Source: CAVOHU01 sp963843385
Lineage (GTDB): Bacteria > Acidobacteriota > Vicinamibacteria > Vicinamibacterales > JAKQTR01
Length of the DNA: 64,000 nt
Direction: 5' to 3'
Assembly: GCA_963843385.1 (NCBI GenBank)
Contig: CAWJJY010000007.1
Span: forward strand, 2,046,001 to 2,110,000
Part shown: piece after piece, positions 8,230 to 17,655 of the stretch
How the letters are laid out: each line of letters starts with the position of its first letter
Position numbering within the stretch: position 1 is the stretch's first letter
Program-made: the position numbers and the translations under genes
The notes under the pieces: model-generated
What the model saw: only the letters and a program-made list of their open reading frames with translations
The model's database searches: none
Told to the model about the DNA's origin: nothing

Positions 8230-10189
8230 ATGAAGACTCCCCTCTCCACCATGCTCTTGTTGGGGTCGATGGCCATCGCCCCCGCCGGCCTGCAGGCTCG
8301 CGAGCCGCAGAGTGCATATTGGGCCCCACCCGAGGCGCCGCGCGTTCAGTACGAGATCGAGTGCACGATCGACCCCGCCGCCTCACGCATCGCCGGTGTC
8401 GAGACGGTGCGGCTCGCCAATACGGCGCGCCTGCCGCTGCAGCGCCTGGCCTTCGAGTGGATGACGGGCGGGGACCGCAAGCTCGCCGTCAGCGAAGGAG
8501 ACAACACCCTGGCGACCACGCCTGCCGGATCGCTGCTGCAGTTCGATCTGCGCGCTCCTCTTCCGCCGGGCAAGACGGTCACGCTACGCGTCGAGTTCTC
8601 GTTCCAGCCGGGCGTGAAATGGGATCGGCCTGTCACGCTCCAACGATGGCATCCGAGACTATGGTGGGGCTTCGAAAGCCACGCAGACTACGTGGTGCGG
8701 CTCAAGACACCCGACGGGTTCGCGCTGGCGACGAGCGGGCGCCGCGATGAAGGCAGCGACACCTGGCGCGGCATCGGCATCCGGGTGTTCGGGTTGTTCC
8801 TCGCGCGCGGGATGGACGTTGTGTCCGCGGATGCCGGGGGTGTGCAGGTCCGGGCACTCTTCACCCCGGCCGGCGCGGAATGCGCGCGGCTGCTGGTGAA
8901 GACGGCGGTCGATGCCATCACCTTCTATCGGGAGCGATTCGGCCTCTATCCCACCGGCAACCTGACGATCATCCCCGGGACGCAGGTCCCCGTTGGCGGT
9001 TTCCCTGTCGCCACGAGCCTGGTGGCGATTCACGGCCAGGAGAAATTCACGGATCGCCCGGAATCGTTCTGGCGCTGGATTACCGCACACGAAATCGGCC
9101 ATCAGGTACTGGCTCGAACGCGTGCTCGCTCGCAGCCCGAACGAAGGCTTCGGCTGGTTGATGATCGGCATGGGCATCTTCACCGATCGCGAGTATTGCC
9201 GGGCCCGCGGGATAACCGATCAGCACTCAGATCTGCTCAAGCGGTATCTGGACGGCGCGAAGGAGGGCTTCGACACGACCCTGGGCCGGACGGCCGAGCA
9301 GGCGGCCAAGGTCAATTTCGATTTCAACAACGTCGCGACGCACGGAAAGGGCTACGCCGTCATCAGCGTGCTGGCCGCAACGCTGGGGCGCGGGACCTTC
9401 GACCGGGTCTATGCCCGGTGTCTCAAGGAATATCGCGGACGGCGGCTCGGACCCGCCGAGTTCCAGCGAATCTGCGAAGAAGAGAGCGGGCAGGGCCTGG
9501 ACTGGTTCTTCGAGCAGTGGATCGGGTCGAACCGAACGCTGATGTACCGGATCGCCAAAACGACGTCGGAACCGGGGCAGGGCGGGTATCTGACGCACGT
9601 GGAGGTCACCGGCACGGGAACGCTGAAGATGCCGATGCCACTGGTGGCGCGATTCGCCGATGGTTCCGAGCAGCGCAAGGCCACCGACCGGCTGCAGGCC
9701 GCCCAGACGATCGCATTCGCAAGCAGGTCGCCGCTCGCCGAGGTTCGCTTCGACCCGGATGTGGCCATGGCGTTTGTCGAGCCGGTCGTTACGGTCACGG
9801 CGGAATCCACGCTGGAGTTCATGAAGACCGCCTCCCTCACCGGATCCGGAACGCCCGCCCTGCAGGTCCTGGAAAGCGCACGCAGGTTCGCGATCGCCGA
9901 TTCCTACGCGTGGTTCCGTTTGGGCCTGATGCTGTACGACGGCAATCGCGACAACGAGGCGCTCGAGGCCTTCACGCGGTCGGAACAGGCCGATCGCGGA
10001 AAGCCGTTCGCCGCTCTGGCCTGGCAAGGGATGATTCTCGACATCCTGGGCAAGCGAGATGACGCGCTCGAGCGCTATCGCAAGGCGCTGGCCAACGACA
10101 CGGGCGGATCGATGCAGCACTCTCAGTACAACCTGGTTATCGACCGCGCATGGGTGGAACAGCGGCTGGCGACGCCATTCAGAAGATAA
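8230..10189 (+). CDS. M1-like zinc metallopeptidase with TPR-like C-terminus, broken by one extra base
   Basis: Coding runs in one frame from ATG 8230 to 9105, then one base to the right from 9107 to 10189. An extra G at 9105/9106 fits: removing one base gives a continuous protein of about 652 residues. Residues 1-23 are a signal peptide. The N-terminal part is an aminopeptidase-N-like beta domain. The catalytic segment has HEIGHQ at 287-292. The segment aligned with WLNEGFA reads WLMIGMG, so the usual glutamate zinc ligand appears missing, and no GAMEN motif is seen (VGGFP instead). The last ~110 residues look like tetratricopeptide repeats. GAGG lies 8 nt before the start. The break falls directly after the zinc motif, so it is either a sequencing indel or a pseudogene. 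Confidence 0.7.
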
Positions 10190-10239
10190 CGCGCGACGCC
10201 CCTGCCGACCCGAGGAGGCAGATCAGGTGCCGATCAAGC

Positions 10240-12217
10240 TCACCTCGGCATGACCACCGGCAACTCGACGAAGCTGGCCTGGCCCGGCGCGTGAAAGATC
10301 CGCTGAACCGCCTTTCGGAAGTCCGCCGGCTTCGCCCAGAAGATGCTCGGAACAAACGTCTGCGGGTTGCGGTCGTACAGCGGAAACCAGCTCGACTGCA
10401 CCTGCACCATGATGCGATGACCAGGACGGAACACGTGGTTCGCCGTCGGCAGGGCGAAGCGATAGACGAGCGGCGTATCCGCAGCGATGGCCTTGGGAGT
10501 CTCGAGGCTCTCCCTGTAGCGCCCGCGGAAGATGTCGGCCGACACCATCAACTGGTAGCCCCCCATCGCCGGCTGTCCGGCGACTTCGTCCGGATACACG
10601 TCGATGACCTTCACCACCCAGTCCGAGTCGGTGCCGCTCGTTGAGGCCACGAGATTGGCGATTGGCTGGCCGCTGATCTTCAGCGGGGCGGTCAGCACGT
10701 CGCCGACGAAGGCCAGGACATCGGTGCGCCCCGACGCCTCGCGCTGGTCCCCCACCAGCCATTCCGACCACGTGGGACCGCTGCTCGGAGGGATCGGTCG
10801 AGCGCGGTATGGCACCGGCCTGGCGGGATCCGAGACGTATTCGTCGAACGGTGCGTCGGCGGACCTGGGGGCGTCGAACGAAAGCCTGGTGCCCGGCGCC
10901 ATGTAGAGCGGCTTCGGCTCGACCGCGCACCCGCTCGCGCACCCCGCCGGCCAAGCAGGCAGGCGGCGCCACGTGTTGGTGCCGGTCTCGAACGCGGTCA
11001 CCGGCGCGACATCGGCCTTCGGCGCGCCATCTTTCAGGTACTGCGCAAGGAACGGCGCGAGCGTCTGCTGCCGGAACGCCAGCGCGGTATCCACGCCGAA
11101 CCTGATCGGGCCGAGCGAACTGCCGTCGTCGGATCTGCTGCCCGTGGAACCATGGCCCCATGACCAGGAACACCATGTCGTTGCCGGCATCCTTCGGCTC
11201 GATGGCCTTGTAGACGGCGATGGCGCCGTAGATGTCCTCCTGATCCCAGAGGCCGTGCACCAGCATGACGGGGACCTTCAGCGGTTGGGCCGCCAGCAGC
11301 TTGTCCACGGCCTGGTCGCGCCAGAACGCATCGTAGACGGGATGCTCGAGAAGCTTCCGCCAGAAGCCGACCTGTTCGAGTCCGCGTTGCCGGCCGAGCT
11401 CGCCGGCCGACCCCGCCTGCATGTACATGTCGTAGTCGTCGAAGTGGCTCGTCCACCACGTCGCCTCCGACGTGCGCGTCGCTTCCTGGTCGTAGATGTA
11501 CGGCATCATCTGCTCGCGGAACGCGCCGTTGTGGAACCAGTCGTCGCCCATCCAGCCGTCCACCATCGGGTTCATCGGCACCGCCACCTTCAGCGCCGGG
11601 TGCGGGTTCACCAGCGCCATCAACGGCAGGAACCCGTCGTAGGAGATGCCGATGATGCCGACCTTGCCGTTGCTCTCGGGAATGTTCTTCACCAGCCAGT
11701 CGATGGTGTCGTAGGTGTCGGTCGCGTGGTCGACCGGCGTCGGGTTCTGCGGACCACGCAATGGACGGTTCATGACGTAGTCCCCTTCGGACCCGTGTTT
11801 CCCGCGGACGTCCTGGACAACGCGGATGTAGCCTCCCTCGACAATGACGTCGGTCGCGTTGTCGTAGCCGGTCAGGATCGGGCCGAGGTGAGAGCTTTCG
11901 GCGTGGCTGGTCAGGGCCGTGGCGTCGTACGGGGTGCGCGTCAGCAGGATGGGCGCGCCCTTTGCGCCCTTGGGCACGAGGATCACGGTGTGCAGCCTGA
12001 CGCCGTCCCGCATCGGGATCATCACGTCGCGCCGGGCGTAGTCGAATCCGAATGTCGACGGCTGGAGTTTCTCAGGCGTTTCGCTGGGGAGCGCGGGGTA
12101 TGTGGCCGGCCGCTGCGGGACGCCCTGCGCCGAGGGCGAGCCGATGTACGGCAGTGCGCAGAGCACAGAGACGAGCAGGGCGCGAACGACGCGGGGCGTT
12201 GCGGCGACGAAGGCCAC
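10240..12217 (-). CDS. CocE/NonD family alpha/beta hydrolase (X-Pro dipeptidyl-peptidase-like), broken by one extra base
   Basis: About 658 residues if one base is removed near 11125-11137. The first part runs from 12217, and the second part continues in a shifted frame to 10240. The start is GTG 12217, placed 6 nt after GGAGG; it is followed by a signal-like stretch ALLVSVLCALPYIGSPSAQG. The triad is visible: Ser in GISYDG, Asp in GLWDQED, His in GPWFHGQ. The frame changes immediately after the His motif. The second part is the C-terminal jelly-roll (PepX_C), beginning DGSSLGPIRFG. The family includes cocaine esterase, glutaryl-7-ACA acylase and X-Pro peptidases. It is likely exported; substrate unknown. 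Confidence 0.75.
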
Positions 12218-12223
12218 GGGACA

Positions 12224-12228
12224 CCTCC
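12224..12228 (-). promoter_or_regulatory. Shine-Dalgarno fixing the GTG start of the CocE-like gene
   Basis: GGAGG on the minus strand lies 6 nt before GTG 12217. The upstream GTG at 12256 has no such site. Confidence 0.6.
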
Positions 12229-12259
12229 AGGCGGATCGGAGACGAAGCACCGGCACGGA

Positions 12260-12275
12260 CTCTCCGGCCGGAGAG
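12260..12275. promoter_or_regulatory. Perfect 16-bp palindrome upstream of the CocE-like gene
   Basis: CTCTCCGGCCGGAGAG reads identically on both strands. It lies 43 bp before the CocE-like start and 31 bp beyond the truncated TonB receptor stop. It could be an operator or a short terminator stem. Confidence 0.4.
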
Positions 12276-12305
12276 CGGCGGCACGAGCCGGGCGCTCCGG
12301 TGGGA

Positions 12306-13721
12306 TTACGCTATCACTATCACAGTGCGACCCGGCCTCGCGCGATCCGATCGCGTCGGCACGGCGATCTGATCGTCGGTGCTGACCTGCAGGCGGAGGG
12401 GTTCGAGCCTGTCGAGCAGGCCGATGTTCGAGAACTGGAATCCGTACCTGGGCACGGCGCGCACGTTGCTCGTGTGCTGGTTGGCGTAGGTATAGCCGAC
12501 GCGGCCGGACACGAAGATCCGGGACGTGGCCACCAGGTCCGCCGTTCCGGACGCGGTCCAGTTCGGCTTGGTCGAAGTGTTATCGAAGTTGCTGACCGGC
12601 GAATCCGATCCCGCCTGGTTCGGCAGCAGCCCCTGGGTCAGGGTCGGCGCGTAGTTGAAGGAGGTGCGAGTCCGCACACGCGGACCGAACTGCAGGGTCT
12701 GGGTCGCCGTCAGGAGGTGCCGCGTGACGTCCTGCCCGAAGGTGCCAGACGATCCGTCGAGCGAAAAGGAGACAGTCCGATCCGTGTGCTTGAGCAGCGG
12801 CTGATAGGCGAGATAGAACCACGCACGATCGGTGCGGATCGGACCGCCGATGCTGAATCCCGGCTCGAGCCCTTGGTACCCGTCCTTCGGATACGTGATG
12901 GACTCGGCGAGGGTCGACACCTGCGGATTGCGCCGCAGCGTCGGCCGCGGTCCGGCGTCGAGCGCGTCGCTCGTGAGGTAGAAGCGCAGGTCCCCATGCC
13001 ACCTGTTCGTGCCGCTCTTGGTCAGGACATTGATGACACCGCCGGTCGAGCCGCCAAACTCCGCGGTGTACCCGCTCGACTTGATCTGCATTTCCTCGAC
13101 GTTGTCGATGTTCAGCGACTGCCCGGGCACGCCGATCATCGGATCGGTCGTGTCGATGCCATCGATGATGAACCTGTTCTCCGCCGCGCTCGAACCGTCG
13201 ACGGAGAGCCCGCCGAGCTTCGGCTCGAGGTTGGCTCCGGGCACGATGGCGATCATCGTGGTGTAGTCCAGCCCCCGGGGAAGCGTGGCGAGCTGGTCCT
13301 GCCGCAGGCTGAATCCACGGGCGCTCTGCTTCACGTCCACCAGGGGCGAGACGGCCGATACGTTCACCAGCTCCTGCAGGGTGCCGACCGGCAGCACGAA
13401 GTCGAGCCGCTTGATCTGGCCGAGCAGGATTTCCACCCGTTCGAATCGCGACGTCCGGAACCCGTCCAGCGCGGCAGTAATGTCGTAGTAACCGGGCGAG
13501 AGCGCACCGAACCGGAAGGCGCCTCTGTCCCCAGTGACGACCTGGAGCGTCGCACCGACCGCCAGATTCCGCGCCGTGATGATGGCGCCCGGCAGCACGC
13601 CGCCCTGTTCGTCGCGAACGATGCCCTCGGCCAGGCCCGTCTGCTCCTGGCCACTCGCCACCGCCGGGGCTGCATACACGGCCACCGCGATCATCAGGCC
13701 CGCCAGCATTCGAGCATGCAT
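12306..13721 (-). CDS. TonB-dependent receptor, truncated after the start of the barrel
   Basis: A 471-residue protein; the start at 13721 has GGAGG 7 nt upstream. A signal peptide (about 1-25) is followed by a carboxypeptidase-regulatory-like domain (about 27-110: GIVRDEQGGVLPGAIITARN) and a plug domain (about 120-260: FIIDGIDTTDPMIG, GSTGGVINVLTKSGTN). After that come only the first barrel strands. Acidobacterial receptors of this class usually run 900-1100 residues. Here the reading ends at 12306 with an arginine-rich tail (PTRSDRARPGRT) unlike a barrel, and fewer than 100 bp remain before the CocE-like gene. The gene is therefore truncated by a real deletion or an assembly join. A functional receptor is unlikely. 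Confidence 0.75.
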   Translation of the reverse strand: MHARMLAGLMIAVAVYAAPAVASGQEQTGLAEGIVRDEQGGVLPGAIITARNLAVGATLQVVTGDRGAFRFGALSPGYYDITAALDGFRTSRFERVEILLGQIKRLDFVLPVGTLQELVNVSAVSPLVDVKQSARGFSLRQDQLATLPRGLDYTTMIAIVPGANLEPKLGGLSVDGSSAAENRFIIDGIDTTDPMIGVPGQSLNIDNVEEMQIKSSGYTAEFGGSTGGVINVLTKSGTNRWHGDLRFYLTSDALDAGPRPTLRRNPQVSTLAESITYPKDGYQGLEPGFSIGGPIRTDRAWFYLAYQPLLKHTDRTVSFSLDGSSGTFGQDVTRHLLTATQTLQFGPRVRTRTSFNYAPTLTQGLLPNQAGSDSPVSNFDNTSTKPNWTASGTADLVATSRIFVSGRVGYTYANQHTSNVRAVPRYGFQFSNIGLLDRLEPLRLQVSTDDQIAVPTRSDRARPGRTVIVIA

Positions 13722-13778
13722 GCGTGCCCCTCCAGCTACAGCGGCACGAGGGTAAGGGCGAACGGATCGATGGGCTTG

Positions 13779-13938
13779 ACAGCCCGTGGTGAACGTCCGT
13801 CTGCATTCAACCGGCGCGGCATCCCGCCTCGCGGCGTTGCTCAACGCTCAAATATTCCCGATATTCTCGCGTTTCGCGCCTTGCGATCCGGGCGCATCAC
13901 CGGTTTCGGTGCGACGACGCACGTTCACCACGGGCTGT
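13779..13938 (+). repeat. Structured repeat element, copy 1 (160 bp)
   Basis: Bounded by a perfect 18-bp inverted repeat (13779-13796 with 13921-13938). The interior, about 13818-13900, closely matches copy 2 at 46601-46768, including the identical segment ATATTCCCGATATTCTCG and CGCGCCTTGCGATCC. The bounding arms differ in sequence from those of copy 2. It lies upstream of the TonB receptor gene in the same orientation as copy 2. It has no coding capacity. Confidence 0.75.
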
Positions 13939-13986
13939 TCAGGGCCGAACGGCGAGTGGAATGCGAGTGGTACTGTCGACTCGACG

Positions 13987-14358
13987 CTACTTCGGTTCGA
14001 CGACGGTGAATGATCCCTTTCCCATGTTCATCCCGCAGATGATCGGAATGGGACCCGACTTGTTGGGTGTGAATTCGATGGTGGTTTCTCCGGGCTTGAC
14101 CGTCTTTTTCACGTCGAAGTCCTTGATGACGACGGTTCGCATGCAGCCCTTCACCGTGTCGAGATCCACCTCCATCTTGACGGGCACGCCCTTGGTCACC
14201 GTCGGGGGCGTCACGACGTACCCCTTGTCATCGAAGCTGAGCTTGACCACCTGGGCCTTCGGCGCCTGCTTCTTGGCCGAGGCGGGGCCCTGTGCGCAGA
14301 TGACTGCAACCGACACGAACAACATGACCGTCAATGCGGCGATAGCCTTCAGTTTCAT
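13987..14358 (-). CDS. Small secreted cupredoxin-like protein
   Basis: A 123-residue protein. A signal peptide (about 1-20, ending ICAQG) is followed by a single beta-sandwich with GCMRTVVIKDFDVKKTV and a C-terminal PIICGMNMGKGSFTVVEP. This resembles cupredoxin domains that bind copper through Cys/Met/His; here Cys and Met are present but a clear His ligand is not. Likely role: periplasmic copper binding or electron transfer (inference). AGGAG lies 8 nt before the ATG at 14358, which fixes the start. No copper genes are adjacent. Confidence 0.65.
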   Translation of the reverse strand: MKLKAIAALTVMLFVSVAVICAQGPASAKKQAPKAQVVKLSFDDKGYVVTPPTVTKGVPVKMEVDLDTVKGCMRTVVIKDFDVKKTVKPGETTIEFTPNKSGPIPIICGMNMGKGSFTVVEPK

Positions 14359-14496
14359 GTGCCGACTCCTGTTCGGGGAAGATCGCGCGGGCCGGCGGCT
14401 TCGAGGGATCCCCGCCTGGCCATGGAGGATTCTGGCCCGAAGCCGTGCCGTTCGGCAAGCGCGGGAATGAAACAGGGAATGCGAACGGGGTGAGAC

Positions 14497-14532
14497 GAGC
14501 ACCGCCCGGCACCCTCGTGCCGGACGGTGCTC
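14497..14532 (-). terminator. Strong hairpin downstream of the M14 peptidase gene
   Basis: A 16-bp stem with a single mismatch (14497-14512 with 14517-14532) and a CCTC loop lies about 30 bp after the M14 stop. There is no T-run on the minus strand. It is likely a transcript end or 3' stabiliser. Confidence 0.6.
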
Positions 14533-14562
14533 CGATAGCTTCGGTCGGTTTTGCCTGAGCCG

Positions 14563-17500
14563 CTACTGCCCGCCGCCGGCCGCGACTGCAGCCTTGCGGC
14601 CAGCGTCGAGATCGTTCCAGTTCAACATCGCATTGAACGCAAGGATGTAGCTGCCCTGCGTTTCGAAGCGCCAGAACGGTCGCACGCCGAACAGCACGAC
14701 GTGCCCCTTGCCAAGCGACGCATCGAGCAGCGCCGGGTGGCCGGTCATGTTCTCTCCTCCGACCAGCTCGCCCGAGAGCAGAATGTCGTTCGGGTCGTTC
14801 GGGAACGACAGCAGCACCCGCGGCCCGGCCGCCACCGGCGCAGCCCCGCCTCCGCGGCCGCCAGCAAAGCCCCCGCCGCCCCGACCGCCGCGCCCCTCGC
14901 CCGCTGCCGCTGCCGGAGGCGGACCATCAAGGGTCGTCAACCGCGGCGGAGCCGCCATCGGTGACAGGTTGCCTCCGCCGACACCCGGAGGAAGCGCGCC
15001 GCCTCGGCCGCCGCCGCCACCGCGTCCCCCGCCGGTCGCAGAGGTCGCCAGCAGCGGACCGCCCTTGTACATCACGCCCATGGAGTTCTGATCGAAGCCG
15101 TAGAGAATCGGGCTCGTCTTGTCGCCGAGGACCGCCTTGACCACCGAGCCGGGCACATACAGTCCGGAGGGCGATTCGGTCGAGACTCCTGGCAGCAGCC
15201 GGTAGTCCGGGAACAGCGCCGCCGGAGCCCCTTCGGCGATGAGCAGTCCGCCCGCCTTGACGAACTGCTCGAGCGCGTCGAGGCCGTCGCGCCCGAGGCT
15301 GCCGCGCCGGTCGGCGGTCGAGTCGGGTGCCGTCCCGATATTGGGCGTGACGTCGGTCTTCTGGTACGGCTGAGGAGTGCCGCCCGCGGGAATTTCGCCG
15401 CCGTCAACGGTCACTGGTCCGTTCGGGAAGATGATCACGTCGTATTTCGCGCGCAGGTTGCCCTGCCGCAACTGGTTGTCGCCGAAATACGTGTACGGGA
15501 TCTTCAGCGAGTCGAGCCCGAGCCGCACCCAGCCTTCGTCCTGCGTGCTCGACCATGAGTGCACGTAGCCGATGCGCGGTACGTCCAGGTCGTGCGACGG
15601 CACGCTCGGCGCGCTCGCGACCGCCCACGCCAGGAGACCGTACTCCTTGATCTGAGGCTCGAGCGCCGCGCGGTCTGCACTTGCGATGATGAAGGCGCCG
15701 GCCGCAAAGTGATGCCCCGCGGCATCAAACGCCTGCTCGGCCGCCGACATCTTCACCTTCGCGTTCGCGAACCGGAACGTGGCCAGTGTGTTGTCGGTCG
15801 TGTGCTCGACGATGATGGTGTTGCCGGTTCCCGTAATCGTTCCGGCGGCCTTGAAGTCCGCCGTCGAGAGCGTCATCGCCTTGTCGAAGATGCTCTTGTC
15901 GTCGACGCTGTAGGCCTTCACGTTCCGCAGGAGCGGCAGGGACCAGCCGGTGTCGTCGTACGGCCTCGGATTCTGCTCCGGATACCACTGAACTCCCAGC
16001 AGCATGTCGACCAGGCCGCCGTACGGCTGATCGAGCCGGACGATGTAGTCGCCGGGCGCGACCTGGGTCTTGCCAATCGAGAACGCGGAGGCAGCCGTAT
16101 GGACCTCGACGCCTTCGCGGCGCAGCATGTTCATCAGGTCGGCCGCCTCGACGCGGCGTCGCTGCTCGGCAGGAACAACGTAGGCGAACGGCGCCCGCGT
16201 CTTGCCCTGCTCGATCATCATCTTGTTCTTGGCGTAGTAGTTCTCGAGGAACATCTCGCGGTTCTTCGCGACCGCGTTCATCGCGATGAGAATCGCGGAC
16301 TGCTGCATGTTGATGTTCTCGCGGCCGCTCCACTGCACGCCCTCGGGCGGCACCGGATAGGGCCGGTACCACTCGCGGCTCTGTCCCGCGCCGAGCCCAC
16401 CGCGCCCGCCGCGGCCCGCCTGGGCGACATTCGCCGGAGCCGTGCCCGGGGCTGCCTGCGCCGTGGCGGCAGCAACCGGAGCACCGGCGCGCCCGCCACC
16501 AGCCTGCGCTGCGCCCGCCCGACCGGGAGCCGGGGCTCCGGCCGCCGGCGGAGCTGCCCCGCGCCCGCCGCCGTAACTCTGCGTCTCGTAGAACCGTCCG
16601 ATCGAGTTGTGCGTGACGCCGATCCAGAACATGTAGTTCGGGACCCAGCCGTCGTAGTAGTTGTAGGTCCACACGCCCGGCACGCCGCGCTTGGTCATCT
16701 CCATGATTTCCGTCTGCGCGAGCCACCACCACTCGGTGACCTGGATGGGCGCGACGGTCGGATAGTACGGGCCCGTGCCGGTCGACGTATAGAGCAGCGT
16801 CACCGACTCGTGAAGGTCATGGAACACCTGCGGGTGCAGGTCCAGGAACGACTTCAGCATGTTCCTGGAGAGCGCGAGCCCCTTGCCAATGCCGTCGCGG
16901 TTGTTGTCGTGCGCGACGTACCGGCCCCAGTAGGTCATCCCGGGCTGCGGCTGGCCGGCGTCCTGGGCGCGCCGGTTGTCGACCTGCCGTTCGTGGCCGT
17001 CCACCTCGACGACCGGCGTGATGACGACGATGATGTTGTTGCGGATCTGCCGGATGAAGGGGGACTCTTCGACGGCGAGGCGGAAGGCGAGCTCCATCAG
17101 CATCTCGGGGCTCCCGGTCTCGCTGGAGTGGATGCTGCCGGTCGCGTAGTAGATGGGCTTGCCGGTTTGGATCAGCAGCTTCGCCTGCGCATCGGTGAGC
17201 TTGCGGGGATCGGTGAGCTGCGCCGTGATCTGCTTGTACTTGTCCAGCGTCTTGATGGTGGCTTCGTCCGCGACGGCGAGGGCGACCATCGTCCGCCCCT
17301 CTTCGGACTTGCCGATGTCCCACAGTTTGACGCGGGGCGATGCCTTGGCGAGCGCCTGGTAGTAGGCGACGATGTCCTTGTGGTACGTGAGGCGGTTGTT
17401 CTCGCCAGGCACGTAGCCGAGGAACTTCAGCGGAGACGGCACCGTGGCCGAGACGGGCACGTGGTCGACCAGCTCGGTCAGGATGCGTCGATCCGGCGTG

Positions 17501-17655
17501 TTGTCGAGGATCCGCTTCGCGTACTCGGCGTCATTTTTCTGCGCCGTGGCGCCCTGGCCCTGCTGCCCAGCTGTCTGCCCGGTGGTGCCAAAGGCGAGCA
17601 TGAATCCGATGAGAGGCAGGAGCGCCAGGCTCGGCCTCCGTCGCACGACGTGCAT
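14563..17655 (-). CDS. Secreted M14-family zinc carboxypeptidase-like protein
   Basis: 1030 residues from ATG 17655, which has GGAGG 8 nt upstream. A signal peptide covers about 1-25. The catalytic domain (about 65-480) has GSIHSSETGSPEML (first His and Glu zinc ligands) and FHDLHESV (third His). The domain is interrupted by a Gly/Ala/Arg-rich insert (about 360-435). A large C-terminal part follows, with a glutamine-amidotransferase-like fold (VDGGEIPAGG, FVKAGGLLIAEGAP) and a second Gly/Arg-rich segment. By family it would cleave peptides or cell-wall amides at the surface or in the periplasm; the substrate is not evident. It is much longer than classic M14 enzymes (about 300 residues), as is common in this phylum. 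Confidence 0.8.
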   Translation of the reverse strand: MHVVRRRPSLALLPLIGFMLAFGTTGQTAGQQGQGATAQKNDAEYAKRILDNTPDRRILTELVDHVPVSATVPSPLKFLGYVPGENNRLTYHKDIVAYYQALAKASPRVKLWDIGKSEEGRTMVALAVADEATIKTLDKYKQITAQLTDPRKLTDAQAKLLIQTGKPIYYATGSIHSSETGSPEMLMELAFRLAVEESPFIRQIRNNIIVVITPVVEVDGHERQVDNRRAQDAGQPQPGMTYWGRYVAHDNNRDGIGKGLALSRNMLKSFLDLHPQVFHDLHESVTLLYTSTGTGPYYPTVAPIQVTEWWWLAQTEIMEMTKRGVPGVWTYNYYDGWVPNYMFWIGVTHNSIGRFYETQSYGGGRGAAPPAAGAPAPGRAGAAQAGGGRAGAPVAAATAQAAPGTAPANVAQAGRGGRGGLGAGQSREWYRPYPVPPEGVQWSGRENINMQQSAILIAMNAVAKNREMFLENYYAKNKMMIEQGKTRAPFAYVVPAEQRRRVEAADLMNMLRREGVEVHTAASAFSIGKTQVAPGDYIVRLDQPYGGLVDMLLGVQWYPEQNPRPYDDTGWSLPLLRNVKAYSVDDKSIFDKAMTLSTADFKAAGTITGTGNTIIVEHTTDNTLATFRFANAKVKMSAAEQAFDAAGHHFAAGAFIIASADRAALEPQIKEYGLLAWAVASAPSVPSHDLDVPRIGYVHSWSSTQDEGWVRLGLDSLKIPYTYFGDNQLRQGNLRAKYDVIIFPNGPVTVDGGEIPAGGTPQPYQKTDVTPNIGTAPDSTADRRGSLGRDGLDALEQFVKAGGLLIAEGAPAALFPDYRLLPGVSTESPSGLYVPGSVVKAVLGDKTSPILYGFDQNSMGVMYKGGPLLATSATGGGRGGGGGRGGALPPGVGGGNLSPMAAPPRLTTLDGPPPAAAAGEGRGGRGGGGFAGGRGGGAAPVAAGPRVLLSFPNDPNDILLSGELVGGENMTGHPALLDASLGKGHVVLFGVRPFWRFETQGSYILAFNAMLNWNDLDAGRKAAVAAGGGQ

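Noticed and set aside
9100..9110. Programmed ribosomal frameshift in the M1-like gene
   Set aside because: No slippery heptamer or downstream structure was recognised. Similar one-base breaks in other genes point to indels.
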